DNA of 54,977 nt from an uncultured Bacteroidales bacterium. GTDB taxonomy: Bacteria > Bacteroidota > Bacteroidia > Bacteroidales > Muribaculaceae. A program made the translations under genes and the position numbers. The stretch spans positions 1 through 54,977 of the forward strand of contig CACYSG010000009.1 in the NCBI GenBank assembly GCA_902776955.1, written 5' to 3'. This document shows, one piece after another, positions 8,724 to 16,479 of this stretch. Position 1 is the first letter of the stretch. Each line of letters starts with the position of its first letter. The notes under the pieces are model-generated. The model was not told the origin of the DNA, did not search any database, and saw only the letters and a program-made list of their open reading frames with translations.

Positions 8724-8960
8724 ACACCGGCACCATTTTCAAGCAACAATAACAACACAAATCAAACAACCGCGCTTCTTAATCAAACAACCGCGCTTCT
8801 TAATCAAACAACTTGAACAACGATAAACAACCAAGACAACTTTATTATTTTTTATTATGTTGTTGAGGTTGTGTTGAGAAAATCCTGATGTGGTATCAGG
8901 GGGACGGATCTTCAGTCCGAAAAATGCACGCATTTTTCATCCAGAAGAGCCGTCCCCTTT
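8724..8960. repeat. Direct repeat copy 2, right flank of the repeat-protein gene
   Basis: Second copy of 6723-6936. It starts with a 29-base remnant of the CbiD 3' end that would read TGTIFKQQ and a stop, and contains two tandem copies of a 21-base CAAACAACCGCGC-type unit where copy 1 has one. It keeps the GGACGG/CCGTCC hairpin. Because it holds a CbiD remnant, it must derive from the cobK-cbiD 3' end. The 54 bases between it and btuC include a GTTGTTGAGGTTG stretch. Confidence 0.9.
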
Positions 8961-9014
8961 CCGCACTATTTACTCTTAATTGTTGTTGAGGTTGTTACTG
9001 TTGTTTGAAATAAA

Positions 9015-10046
9015 TTACTCGTAGGAGGTTTTGCGACGGCGGTAGAGGACGTAGATGATGATGGGGGCGCCGATGAGGGCGGTGACGCTGTTGACGGGCA
9101 TGGCACCTTCAAAGCCGGGGGCGCGGGCAAGCAGGTTGCACACGAGGGCCAAGGCCGCTCCACACAGGGCGGTGGCGGGCATCAGTTTCCAGTGGTCGCT
9201 GGTGCGGAACAGGCCGCGAGCCAGATGGGGCACGGCCATTCCGATGAACATGATGGGGCCGCAATAGGCGGTGACGATGGCGACCAGTACGCCCGAGCAG
9301 ACGATAATCCAGGTGCGGGCCCGCTTGACGTTGACGCCCAGGTTGGCGGCATAACGGTCACCCAGCAACATGGCATTTAACCGCTTTACCAGCAGGAAAC
9401 TCAAGGGCAGCAGGATGCACATGAGCACGACAAAAAGTATCATCTGGTCACCCGAGACGCGCGAGAACGAGCCAAGTCCCCACACCACAAAAGCCTTCAC
9501 ATCCTCCTCGGGGCTGAGGAATTTCAAGACGCCGATGATGGCGGTGGCGAGGTAACCGATCATCACGCCGATAATCAGCAGGGTGACGTTGCCCTTGACC
9601 TTTCCCGAAATCCACACAATCAGCATCATCACGGCGATGGCACCGATGATGGCGGCCACCGAGACCGCCGCGTCGCCCAGGTAACCCAGGCTGCTCAGCG
9701 CCACGCCGCCCAACTGCCCCGACAGCAGCACGACAAAGGCCACACCCAAGCTGGCACCGTTGGAGATGCCCAAGATGGACGGGCCCGCCAGCGGGTTATG
9801 GAAAATGGTCTGCATCATCAGGCCGCTCACGGCAAGTCCCGCTCCCGCCACGATGGCGGTGAGCACCTGCGGTAAACGCGAGCTGAGGATGATATTGGTC
9901 CAGATTTCGCTCTCGCTGCCCTGGCCGATAAGGATACGGCAGATGTCGGCCACCGGTATCTCGACCGAGCCGATAAACAGGTTGACAATCATCATCACGA
10001 TAATCGCCACCACAAGGGCCAACATCAAGGGAAGCGCGCGTCTCAT
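9015..10046 (-). CDS. btuC: Iron-siderophore/cobalamin-type ABC transporter permease (FecCD/BtuC family)
   Basis: An integral inner-membrane permease of 343 residues, rich in hydrophobic segments (about nine to ten). Motifs GAGLAVSGLMMQTIFHNPLAGPSILG and GPIMFIGMAVPHLAR are typical of the BtuC/FhuB/FecCD family. With the lipoprotein upstream (10153-11253) it would import cobalamin or a precursor such as cobinamide; the B12 context favours that over siderophores but does not prove it. No ATPase subunit (BtuD) lies next to it. A heptamer repeat spacer directly precedes the start. Confidence 0.88.
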   Translation of the reverse strand: MRRALPLMLALVVAIIVMMIVNLFIGSVEIPVADICRILIGQGSESEIWTNIILSSRLPQVLTAIVAGAGLAVSGLMMQTIFHNPLAGPSILGISNGASLGVAFVVLLSGQLGGVALSSLGYLGDAAVSVAAIIGAIAVMMLIVWISGKVKGNVTLLIIGVMIGYLATAIIGVLKFLSPEEDVKAFVVWGLGSFSRVSGDQMILFVVLMCILLPLSFLLVKRLNAMLLGDRYAANLGVNVKRARTWIIVCSGVLVAIVTAYCGPIMFIGMAVPHLARGLFRTSDHWKLMPATALCGAALALVCNLLARAPGFEGAMPVNSVTALIGAPIIIYVLYRRRKTSYE

Positions 10047-10152
10047 AATTATCTCTTTAGTTTCTAGTCCTTAGTTTCTAGTCCCTAGTCCCTAGTTTCT
10101 AGATATTCTAGATTTTCTAGATGCTCTAGAACTTCTAATTCCTAATTTCTAA
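10047..10152 (-). repeat. Heptamer/TCTAGA repeat spacer before btuC
   Basis: Read on the minus strand, the order is AATTAGG-type units, then TCTAGA units of 9-base period, then ACTAGGG and ACTAGAA units up to the btuC ATG. This is the same order as before cobC (12294) and cobT (13493) on the plus strand. Confidence 0.85.
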
Positions 10153-11253
10153 TTAATTCAGCAGGTGGTAGAAGGTGGGCTGGTAGTCTTTCTCGACCAG
10201 GTCGGGATGGAAGATGGCGACAAAGTCCTTCAGCAGCACGTCGGGCTTGACGGGAGCGATTTCGTAATAGGGCGTCTGCTTCATGTTGCAGTAGATGACC
10301 TTTTTCTCCTTAAAGGCCTTGAACATCTCGTTGCGGGGCTCACTGGCCTTCAGCGCCTCGTAGGAGAAATCTCCCTGATAACTGTTGAGGATGCGCCAGT
10401 AGTCGGCGTTGGCCGAGAGGGCATACATCTTCTCGAACTCCAGGTCCTCGCCCGAGGTCTCGTCGTCGTTGATGACATAGTCGGCACCCGCGTCGCGGAA
10501 GATTTGCGCCAGGTAGTTCTTGCCGCCCACGGCATGCCAGTTGCCATAGTGCATCTCGCCGCTGGTGACGGTGGGGCGTTGCTCGACCTTGGCGGCCTTA
10601 TCTTTCAATTCGTTGTAACGGCTCTCGATGCCGGCAAAAATCTCGGCGGCTTCTTTCTCCTTGCCGATGAACATGCCGATGAACTTGATCCACTCGGCCT
10701 GTCCCAGCGGGTCAAGTTCCTTGTAACCCAGGTGGGGCACGAGCGTGATGCCTATTTCCTTGATGGCGTCATAACCGCCGCGCTTGGACGGCGAGATGAA
10801 GATAACGTCGGGGTTGGCGGCCATGACCACCTCGGGGTCAAATTCGCCCTCCATGCCGATTTTGACGATGCGTCCATCCTTCACGCGCGCCTTGATATCC
10901 TCGTTGAAGAGGTTCTTGGTGCTGGTGATGCCCTTCACCACGTCGTGAGCATCAAGGATGGTGAAATTGGACAGTTGCAGCGAGGTCATGCAGATGGTGC
11001 GCTCGATGGGTACCTTGACCTTGACGTAGCCCTCGGGAACCGCCACATCGGCATCATGAACCAGGGCAAAATGGTCTTTCTTTCCCACATCAACCAGCCG
11101 AATATCGGCCGAATCCCTTACGCTGAATCCCGTGGCATACTTCACGGTCACTTCTTCCATCTGATCGGTGCCCGGTTTTGACTGCTTTTCGCCCTGTGAC
11201 GAACAGGCGCAGAACAGCACCAAAACGGCAATAATTCCAAAAAATTTCTTCAT
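10153..11253 (-). CDS. btuF: ABC transporter substrate-binding lipoprotein (BtuF/FecB-like)
   Basis: The 366-residue product has an SPII signal ending LFCAC, with lipidation at that Cys, so it is a lipoprotein. The central part carries the two-lobe periplasmic-binding signature: VPIERTICMTSLQLSNFTIL, MAANPDVIFISPSKRGGYD and EWIKFIGMFIGKEKEAAEIF. It delivers substrate to the permease encoded 106 bases downstream. Similar Bacteroidota proteins are annotated as iron-complex or cobalamin binding; the neighbours favour corrinoids. Promoter element TACCTTTG (minus strand) lies just upstream. Confidence 0.85.
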   Translation of the reverse strand: MKKFFGIIAVLVLFCACSSQGEKQSKPGTDQMEEVTVKYATGFSVRDSADIRLVDVGKKDHFALVHDADVAVPEGYVKVKVPIERTICMTSLQLSNFTILDAHDVVKGITSTKNLFNEDIKARVKDGRIVKIGMEGEFDPEVVMAANPDVIFISPSKRGGYDAIKEIGITLVPHLGYKELDPLGQAEWIKFIGMFIGKEKEAAEIFAGIESRYNELKDKAAKVEQRPTVTSGEMHYGNWHAVGGKNYLAQIFRDAGADYVINDDETSGEDLEFEKMYALSANADYWRILNSYQGDFSYEALKASEPRNEMFKAFKEKKVIYCNMKQTPYYEIAPVKPDVLLKDFVAIFHPDLVEKDYQPTFYHLLN

Positions 11254-11278
11254 TTCTTCATTTATCTGATTTATGCTA

Positions 11279-11286
11279 CAAAGGTA
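11279..11286 (-). promoter_or_regulatory. Probable -7 element of btuF-btuC
   Basis: Minus strand TACCTTTG, 26 bases before the btuF start; a TTTG (11303-11306) lies 16 bases further upstream, slightly short of the usual spacing. Confidence 0.5.
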
Positions 11287-11365
11287 CTACTTTTTTAGGG
11301 ACCAAACCGCATAAAAATCACCAAAAAACTAAGAACTTGGGGACAAGAAACTAGAAACTTCTTTG

Positions 11366-11373
11366 TACCTTTG
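11366..11373 (+). promoter_or_regulatory. Probable -7 element of cobS
   Basis: TACCTTTG ends four bases before the cobS ATG at 11378, so the message would be nearly leaderless. A few CTAGAAA heptamer bases lie just upstream at 11350-11359. Confidence 0.5.
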
Positions 11374-11377
11374 CACT

Positions 11378-12154
11378 ATGGAAAATTCAACTGTAAAGAC
11401 GCGGTGGTATGACAGCATTTGGGCGGCGTTGATTTTCTTCACGAGGCTGCCTTTTTGGCGACTCTATCAGCCCCCGCAGGCGAGTTACAAGACGGTTGTC
11501 GAGTATTGGCCGCTAGCCGGGTGGCTCACAGGTGGCGCGATGGCCGCGACGCTCTACTTCGGCAGCATGGTGTTGCCTCATGCCGTGGCCGTGATTGCCG
11601 CGATTGCCGTGCGGCTGATGATCACCGGGGCCTTGCATGAGGACGGCCTGGCCGACTTCCTGGACGGCTTTGGCGGCGGTGGCGACCGCGACCGCATCCT
11701 GGCCATCATGAAGGATTCCCACATCGGCACCTACGGCGTGCTGGGGCTAATCATCTACATGCTGCTGTTGGGCACCACGCTCTACAGCCTGCCCGTGGCC
11801 GTGGCGGCGCTTGTCATCCTGGCTGCCGATCCGTTCTCCAAGATGGTCACGAGCCAACTGGTGTCGATGCTTCCCTATGCCCGACGCGAGGAAGAGGCCA
11901 AGAACAAAACCGTTTACCGTAAACCCACCCTAGCCGCTGGCCTGCTCATGTCGCTGCAAGGCCTGTTGCCGATGATATTGATGATTTGGCTGACAGGCAT
12001 CAGCTGGTACCTTATCGTCTGCTTGCCTGTGGTGGTGATGTACTTCCTGTATCTTCTCATCCTGCGCAAGATTCACGGATACACGGGCGACTGCTGCGGC
12101 GCCGTCTGCCTGCTCGTGGAACTGACAGTCTACCTGGTAGCGGTTTCAAGTTAG
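11378..12154 (+). CDS. cobS: Adenosylcobinamide-GDP ribazoletransferase (cobalamin synthase)
   Basis: A membrane enzyme joining adenosylcobinamide-GDP and alpha-ribazole (phosphate), the last assembly step. The 258 residues match the family length. FFTRLPFWR near the N-terminus, MITGALHEDGLADFLDGFGGG with the conserved acidic residues, and KDSHIGTYGVLGL are diagnostic. Four or more hydrophobic segments follow. The ATG at 11378 is preferred to an in-frame TTG at 11363 that lies upstream of the -7 box. It is convergent to nothing and divergent from btuF. Confidence 0.93.
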   Translation: MENSTVKTRWYDSIWAALIFFTRLPFWRLYQPPQASYKTVVEYWPLAGWLTGGAMAATLYFGSMVLPHAVAVIAAIAVRLMITGALHEDGLADFLDGFGGGGDRDRILAIMKDSHIGTYGVLGLIIYMLLLGTTLYSLPVAVAALVILAADPFSKMVTSQLVSMLPYARREEEAKNKTVYRKPTLAAGLLMSLQGLLPMILMIWLTGISWYLIVCLPVVVMYFLYLLILRKIHGYTGDCCGAVCLLVELTVYLVAVSS

Positions 12155-12293
12155 GAATGAGGAATGAGGAATTAGAAATGAGGAATTAGAAATTAGAAAT
12201 TAGGAGTTCTAGAGCATCTAGAATATCTAGATTATCTAGAATATCTAGAGCATCTAGAAACTAGGGACTAGGGACTAGAAACTAAAAACTAAA
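12155..12293 (+). repeat. Composite repeat spacer between cobS and cobC
   Basis: In order: GAATTAG/GGAATGA units, then TCTAGA units of 9-base period (TCTAGAGCA, TCTAGAATA), then ACTAGGG and ACTAGAA units up to the ATG. It is rich in the usually rare tetramer CTAG. No gene fits. Confidence 0.88.
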
Positions 12294-12824
12294 ATGGAAA
12301 TCATTTTGATAAGACATACCAGCGTTGATGTTCCCAGGGGGACGTGCTACGGGCAGACTGATGTGCCCGTGCGGGAGACCTTTGAACAAGAGGCAGAGTT
12401 GACCCGCCGTTCGCTCGAGCAGTTCTTGCCGTTTGACAAGGTGTTCTCCTCGCCCTTGACGCGCGCCCGCAAACTCGCGGCCTATTGCGGCTACCCCGAT
12501 GCCGAGACCGACGCGCGCTTGCTGGAGATGAACATGGGCGAGTGGGAAATGCAGCTGTACGAAGAAATCCAGGACCCGCACCTGCAGGAATGGTACGACG
12601 ATTATATCCACCAACCCACGACAGGCGGCGAGAGTTTCCAGCAACAATACCAGCGGGTGGCGGCATTCCTTGACGAACTCAAGGCACAGCCCTATCGGCG
12701 TGTGGCCATCTTTGCCCACGCGGGAGTGCTCATCAGCGCGGGACTCTACGGCGGGCTGTATGCCTGGAAGAACGCTTGGGAAAATCTGCCCGACTACGGG
12801 GACTATATTGTAATTAGGAATTAG
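12294..12824 (+). CDS. cobC: Alpha-ribazole phosphatase-like histidine phosphatase
   Basis: Removes the phosphate from alpha-ribazole-5'-phosphate or from the cobalamin phosphate. The 176-residue protein has the phosphohistidine motif LIRHTSVD at its start, followed by GTCYGQTDVPV typical of CobC, and FAHAGVL with the second catalytic His. The stop codon and the last residue or two (...VIRN) come from the GGAATTA repeat that follows, so the C-terminus has been reset by the spacer repeat. Confidence 0.88.
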   Translation: MEIILIRHTSVDVPRGTCYGQTDVPVRETFEQEAELTRRSLEQFLPFDKVFSSPLTRARKLAAYCGYPDAETDARLLEMNMGEWEMQLYEEIQDPHLQEWYDDYIHQPTTGGESFQQQYQRVAAFLDELKAQPYRRVAIFAHAGVLISAGLYGGLYAWKNAWENLPDYGDYIVIRN

Positions 12825-12868
12825 GAATTAGGAATTAGGAATTAGGAATTGGCATCCGCATTCTGACA
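12808..12868 (+). repeat. GGAATTA heptamer array between cobC and cobU
   Basis: Five to six perfect tandem GGAATTA units from about 12812 to 12850. The first TAG in frame is the cobC stop. A degenerate tail follows to the cobU start at 12882. Confidence 0.85.
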
Positions 12869-12881
12869 ACTGAAAACTGAC

Positions 12882-13391
12882 ATGAGTAAAATCATACTGA
12901 TAACAGGCGGGCAACGCTCGGGTAAAAGCAGGCATGCCGAGGAACTGGCGCTAAGCCTTGCCGACAACCCCGTCTATGTGGCCACGGCCCACGTGTGGGA
13001 TGAGGAATTCCGTGAGCGGGTGCGACGCCATCAGGAGCGACGCGGCCCGCAGTGGACCAATATCGAGGAGGAGAAACAGCTGAGCAGGCACGACCTGACA
13101 GGGCGTGTGGCGGTCATCGATTGCGTGACGCTGTGGCTCACCAACTTCTTTTTTGAGCTCAAGGACGTGGACAAGACCTTGCAAACCGTCAAGAGGGAGT
13201 TTGACGACTTCACCGCCCATGACGGCACTTTTATCTTTGTGACCAACGAAATAGGCAGCGGCGGCGTGAGCGTGGATGCAGTGCAACGGCAATTCACCGA
13301 CCTGCAAGGCTGGATGAACCAGTACATCGCCAGCCGGGCCGACGAAGTTATCCTCATGGTCTCGGGAATCCCGGTAACAGTAAAGAGTTAA
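12882..13391 (+). CDS. cobU: Adenosylcobinamide kinase / adenosylcobinamide-phosphate guanylyltransferase
   Basis: Phosphorylates adenosylcobinamide and transfers GMP to it. The 169-residue enzyme opens with the P-loop ITGGQRSGKSRHAEE, then YVATAHVWDEEFRERVRRHQERR (family motif around the guanylylated His), IDCVTLWLTN and FVTNEIGSGGV. The C-terminus (PVTVKS plus TAA) runs into AGTTAAG heptamers, which supply the stop codon. Confidence 0.93.
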   Translation: MSKIILITGGQRSGKSRHAEELALSLADNPVYVATAHVWDEEFRERVRRHQERRGPQWTNIEEEKQLSRHDLTGRVAVIDCVTLWLTNFFFELKDVDKTLQTVKREFDDFTAHDGTFIFVTNEIGSGGVSVDAVQRQFTDLQGWMNQYIASRADEVILMVSGIPVTVKS

Positions 13392-13492
13392 GAGTTAAGA
13401 GTTAATAGTTCTAGAAAATCTAGATAATCTAGAATATCTAGAGCATCTAGAAACTAGGGACTAGGGACTAGAAACTAGAAACTAAAGAAAAA
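13386..13492 (+). repeat. Composite repeat spacer between cobU and cobT
   Basis: AGTTAAG units, then TCTAGA units of 9-base period, then ACTAGGG/ACTAGAA units up to a short A-rich run before the cobT ATG. Same module order as the spacer before cobC. Confidence 0.88.
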
Positions 13493-14536
13493 ATGAAGCA
13501 ATTCAATATACAACACACCGACAAGTCGCTGGAACAGAGTATCCAGCAGAAAATCGACCATCTGAATAAACCCAAAGGGTCGCTGGGACGGCTGGAGGAG
13601 CTGGCCTTGCAGATTTGCCTCATCCAGCACACCCTGTCGCCGTCTCTCAACCACCCCTGCCACTTGCTGCTGGGTAGTGACCACGGCATCGAGCGCGAGG
13701 GCGTGAGCGTCTCGCCACGCGAGGTCACCTGGCAACAGATGATTAACTTCACCCGTGGCGGTGGAGGCGTGAACATGTTCTGCCGCCAGCATGGCTTCAA
13801 GTTGCGCATCGTGGATACGGGCGTGGACTATGACTTGACCCAAGTTGAGGGCATCATCGACCGCAAAATCGCCCGTGGCACCCGCAATTTCCTTTACGAG
13901 CCCGCCATGAGCGAGGAGGAATTTGACCGCGCGATACAGACGGGCTGCGAACTCGTGGACGACTGCATTGCCGAGGGCTGCCAAGTGCTGTGCGTCGGCG
14001 AAATGGGCATTGCCAACACCTCGCCGTCAAGCATCTGGATGAGCCTGTTCGGCAACATCCCGCTGGACGAGAGCATCGGCGCCGGAGCGGGCCTTGACAA
14101 CCCCGGCATCCAGCACAAGCGCGAAATTCTCGCCCAAGCCTTGCTGCATTACCGCGAGACGATGGAAAACACGACCGAGAACGCCATCCGCTATTTTGGC
14201 GGTTTTGAGATGGTGACGGCCATCGGGGCAATGTTGCGGGGAGCCGAGAAACATCTTGTCGTGCTGGTTGACGGCTTCATCATGACGGCCTGTGCCATCG
14301 CCGCCATCCAACTCTACCCTGCCGCCCAGGATTACATGATTTTCGCCCACTGCGGCGACGAGAGCGGCCACCGTCGCATGCTCGACATCGTCCACGCCAA
14401 GCCCATCCTCAACCTGGGCCTGCGCCTCGGCGAGGGAACCGGCGCCCTCTGCGCCTACCCCATCATCGCCTCCTCGGTCCACATGATCAACGAGATGAAC
14501 AACTTCGACACCGCCCACATCACCAAATACTTCTAA
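13493..14536 (+). CDS. cobT: Nicotinate-nucleotide--dimethylbenzimidazole phosphoribosyltransferase
   Basis: Makes alpha-ribazole-5'-phosphate, activating the lower ligand of B12. The 347 residues match the family. LNKPKGSLGRLEELA, GSDHGIEREGVSVSP, EMGIANTSPSS and the catalytic LRLGEGTGA near the C-terminus are all present. The stop overlaps the stop of cbiB on the other strand by four bases (14533-14536). No bluB or bza lower-ligand gene is in the window. Confidence 0.94.
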   Translation: MKQFNIQHTDKSLEQSIQQKIDHLNKPKGSLGRLEELALQICLIQHTLSPSLNHPCHLLLGSDHGIEREGVSVSPREVTWQQMINFTRGGGGVNMFCRQHGFKLRIVDTGVDYDLTQVEGIIDRKIARGTRNFLYEPAMSEEEFDRAIQTGCELVDDCIAEGCQVLCVGEMGIANTSPSSIWMSLFGNIPLDESIGAGAGLDNPGIQHKREILAQALLHYRETMENTTENAIRYFGGFEMVTAIGAMLRGAEKHLVVLVDGFIMTACAIAAIQLYPAAQDYMIFAHCGDESGHRRMLDIVHAKPILNLGLRLGEGTGALCAYPIIASSVHMINEMNNFDTAHITKYF

Positions 14537-15459
14537 TATATTGCCACCACAACAAGCACCAGGGCGAGCATGAGGAGTTCTGCGAGGCGGTTGATGCGGA
14601 CGGCGGTGCGCATGTCCCGAGTGGTCAACTCACGGTCGTTCTCGCCGATGAAGGGTTTGTCGAAGAGTTCGCCAAAGTAGATGTGCGGGCCGCCGAAACG
14701 GCAGTTGAGGATGCCGGCCAGGGCTGCCTCGGGGTAGCCGCTGTTGGGACTGGCGTGACGACGTCCGTTTTTCCACACGAATTTCAAGAGTGACAATTTT
14801 CCCGAGGCGATGACCATCAGCAGGGCGGTCAGTCGGGCGGGGATAAAGTTAGCCACATCGTCGATGCGGGCGGCCCAGCAGCCGAAGTCCTTGTAGCGCT
14901 CGGTGCGGTAGCCTATCATCGAGTCGAGGGTATTGACCATCTTATAGGCCAGCATGCCGGGCGTTCCCAGCAATGCGAACCAAAACAGCGGGGCTATCAC
15001 GCCGTCGCTCAGGTTCTCGGCAAGGGTCTCGAGGGCGGCGGTGCGCACCTCCTGGGCCGTCAGTTGGGACGTGTCGCGGCCCACAATGCGAGCGACCTGA
15101 TGGCGTCCCTCGTCCAGCGAACGGTCTAGCGCCAAAAAGACCTCGCGCACCTCGCGGATGAGCGTCGTTCCCGCCAAACAGTAGAAAATGATGATGGTGT
15201 CCAGGATGAGCCACAAAACCATATTGGGAACCAGCCGTTTTAATCCCCAGACGATGAAAAGCACCATCAAAATCAGACAGATGGCCATCACTGCACCCTT
15301 GGCCATGCGATGTGACCCATGGTTGAGGCGGTGCTCACCCCACGCAATCATTTTGCCGAACCACACGATGGGATGCGGCAACCGTGACGGGTCACCGAAG
15401 ATGAAATCCAGCAACCATCCCAGCAGCAACGGCAATATTAATATCAAAATCTCTTTCAT
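14533..15459 (-). CDS. cbiB: Adenosylcobinamide-phosphate synthase (CbiB)
   Basis: A membrane enzyme that attaches the aminopropanol (phosphate) side chain to adenosylcobyric acid. The 308 residues carry the family motif FIFGDPSRLPHPIVWFGKMI near the N-terminus, NLSDGVIAPLFWFALLG, and RRHASPNSGYPEAALAG. Several hydrophobic segments are seen. First of its own minus-strand run only in position: it is the last gene of the run cbiA-pduO-cbiP-cobD-cbiB. A short heptamer spacer precedes it. Confidence 0.93.
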   Translation of the reverse strand: MKEILILILPLLLGWLLDFIFGDPSRLPHPIVWFGKMIAWGEHRLNHGSHRMAKGAVMAICLILMVLFIVWGLKRLVPNMVLWLILDTIIIFYCLAGTTLIREVREVFLALDRSLDEGRHQVARIVGRDTSQLTAQEVRTAALETLAENLSDGVIAPLFWFALLGTPGMLAYKMVNTLDSMIGYRTERYKDFGCWAARIDDVANFIPARLTALLMVIASGKLSLLKFVWKNGRRHASPNSGYPEAALAGILNCRFGGPHIYFGELFDKPFIGENDRELTTRDMRTAVRINRLAELLMLALVLVVVAIY

Positions 15460-15497
15460 CAGTTTTTAGTCCCTTGTCCCTAGTCCCTAGTTTTTAA
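15460..15497 (-). repeat. Short heptamer spacer overlapping the cobD stop
   Basis: On the minus strand it reads ACTAGGG, ACTAGGG, ACAAGGG, ACTAAAA and then the cbiB ATG. The first TAG is the stop codon of cobD, and the last cobD codons look repeat-derived. Confidence 0.8.
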
Positions 15498-16479
15498 ATT
15501 CGTGTAATTCGTAGTTCCTTATTGCGGCGACGAGGGCGTCGTTTTCGGCAGAGGACTGTGTGGCGATGCGGAAGTGGTGTGGCGTGAGGCCCGTAAAATT
15601 GGAGGCATCGCGGATGAGGATGCCGTGCTCTCGCGCCAGGTATTCCTTCAACTGGGCAGCTGTGGCTTGGCGGATGGTACACAGGAAGAAATTGGTCTGA
15701 GTTTTCATCGTTTCGATACCGTCCAACTCATCAAGGGCTTGACGCAGGCGCTCGGTTTCCGCCAGATAGGAGTCCAGGTCGGGGATGGCCTTCAGATTGT
15801 TATCAATGAGCCACTTGCCCGCCTCAAGCGACAGGGCGTTGATGGCCCAAGGGCGGTATTGCTCGCGCAGTCGGCCGATAATCGCCGGAGAAGCGGTGAC
15901 ATAGCCCAACCGCAATCCAGGCACGGCATAGCGTTTGGTCATCGAGTGAAGCAGGATGATGTCGTCACGCTTGGCGGCATCGGCAGGTTGTAGCAAGTGA
16001 GCCATCGTGTAGTCTTCGTAGGATTGATCCACGACCAAGAGGCGATGACCGTCAGCCAACCTGAAGACCTCATCAGCCTCCAGGACACTGCCCGTCGGGT
16101 TATTGGGGTTGCACAGCCAGCACACAGCTCCATCTTCTTGCTCCCGGTAGCCAAACACGCGGCAAGCGTCCTCATATTCACGGAACGTGGGCTGCATCAC
16201 ATGGCAAGTGCCCATTTGCCTAAAGGCCTGGGCAATCAGGTAGATGGCATCGACGGCGCCGCTGGTGACCAGCACCTCATCAGGGCTGATACCGCACTGC
16301 CAGGCGATTCTCTGCTCCAGCGAAGCGGCCGAGGGTTCGGGATAGGACCGCACAACGTCCATGCGGGTACACAGGTAGGCAGAGAGCGCGCTCAGGTCAG
16401 TCCCGTTATAGATGTTGGAACTGAAGTTCATCGTGATATTGTCGTAACGATACAGGTCGTCACCGTGTCCTTCAATCAT
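15487..16479 (-). CDS. cobD: Threonine-phosphate decarboxylase-like aminotransferase (CobD)
   Basis: A PLP enzyme that makes (R)-1-amino-2-propanol phosphate for the nucleotide loop. EGHGDDLYRYDN and NFSSNIY are typical of CobD, CNPNNPTG is the class I/II aminotransferase motif, and HSMTKRYAVPGLRLGY holds the PLP lysine. 330 residues is slightly short of the usual 350-365. It overlaps the end of cbiP by 8 bases, implying translational coupling. The C-terminal ...YELHEFKN looks derived from a gaattac-type spacer repeat. Confidence 0.9.
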   Translation of the reverse strand: MIEGHGDDLYRYDNITMNFSSNIYNGTDLSALSAYLCTRMDVVRSYPEPSAASLEQRIAWQCGISPDEVLVTSGAVDAIYLIAQAFRQMGTCHVMQPTFREYEDACRVFGYREQEDGAVCWLCNPNNPTGSVLEADEVFRLADGHRLLVVDQSYEDYTMAHLLQPADAAKRDDIILLHSMTKRYAVPGLRLGYVTASPAIIGRLREQYRPWAINALSLEAGKWLIDNNLKAIPDLDSYLAETERLRQALDELDGIETMKTQTNFFLCTIRQATAAQLKEYLAREHGILIRDASNFTGLTPHHFRIATQSSAENDALVAAIRNYELHEFKN

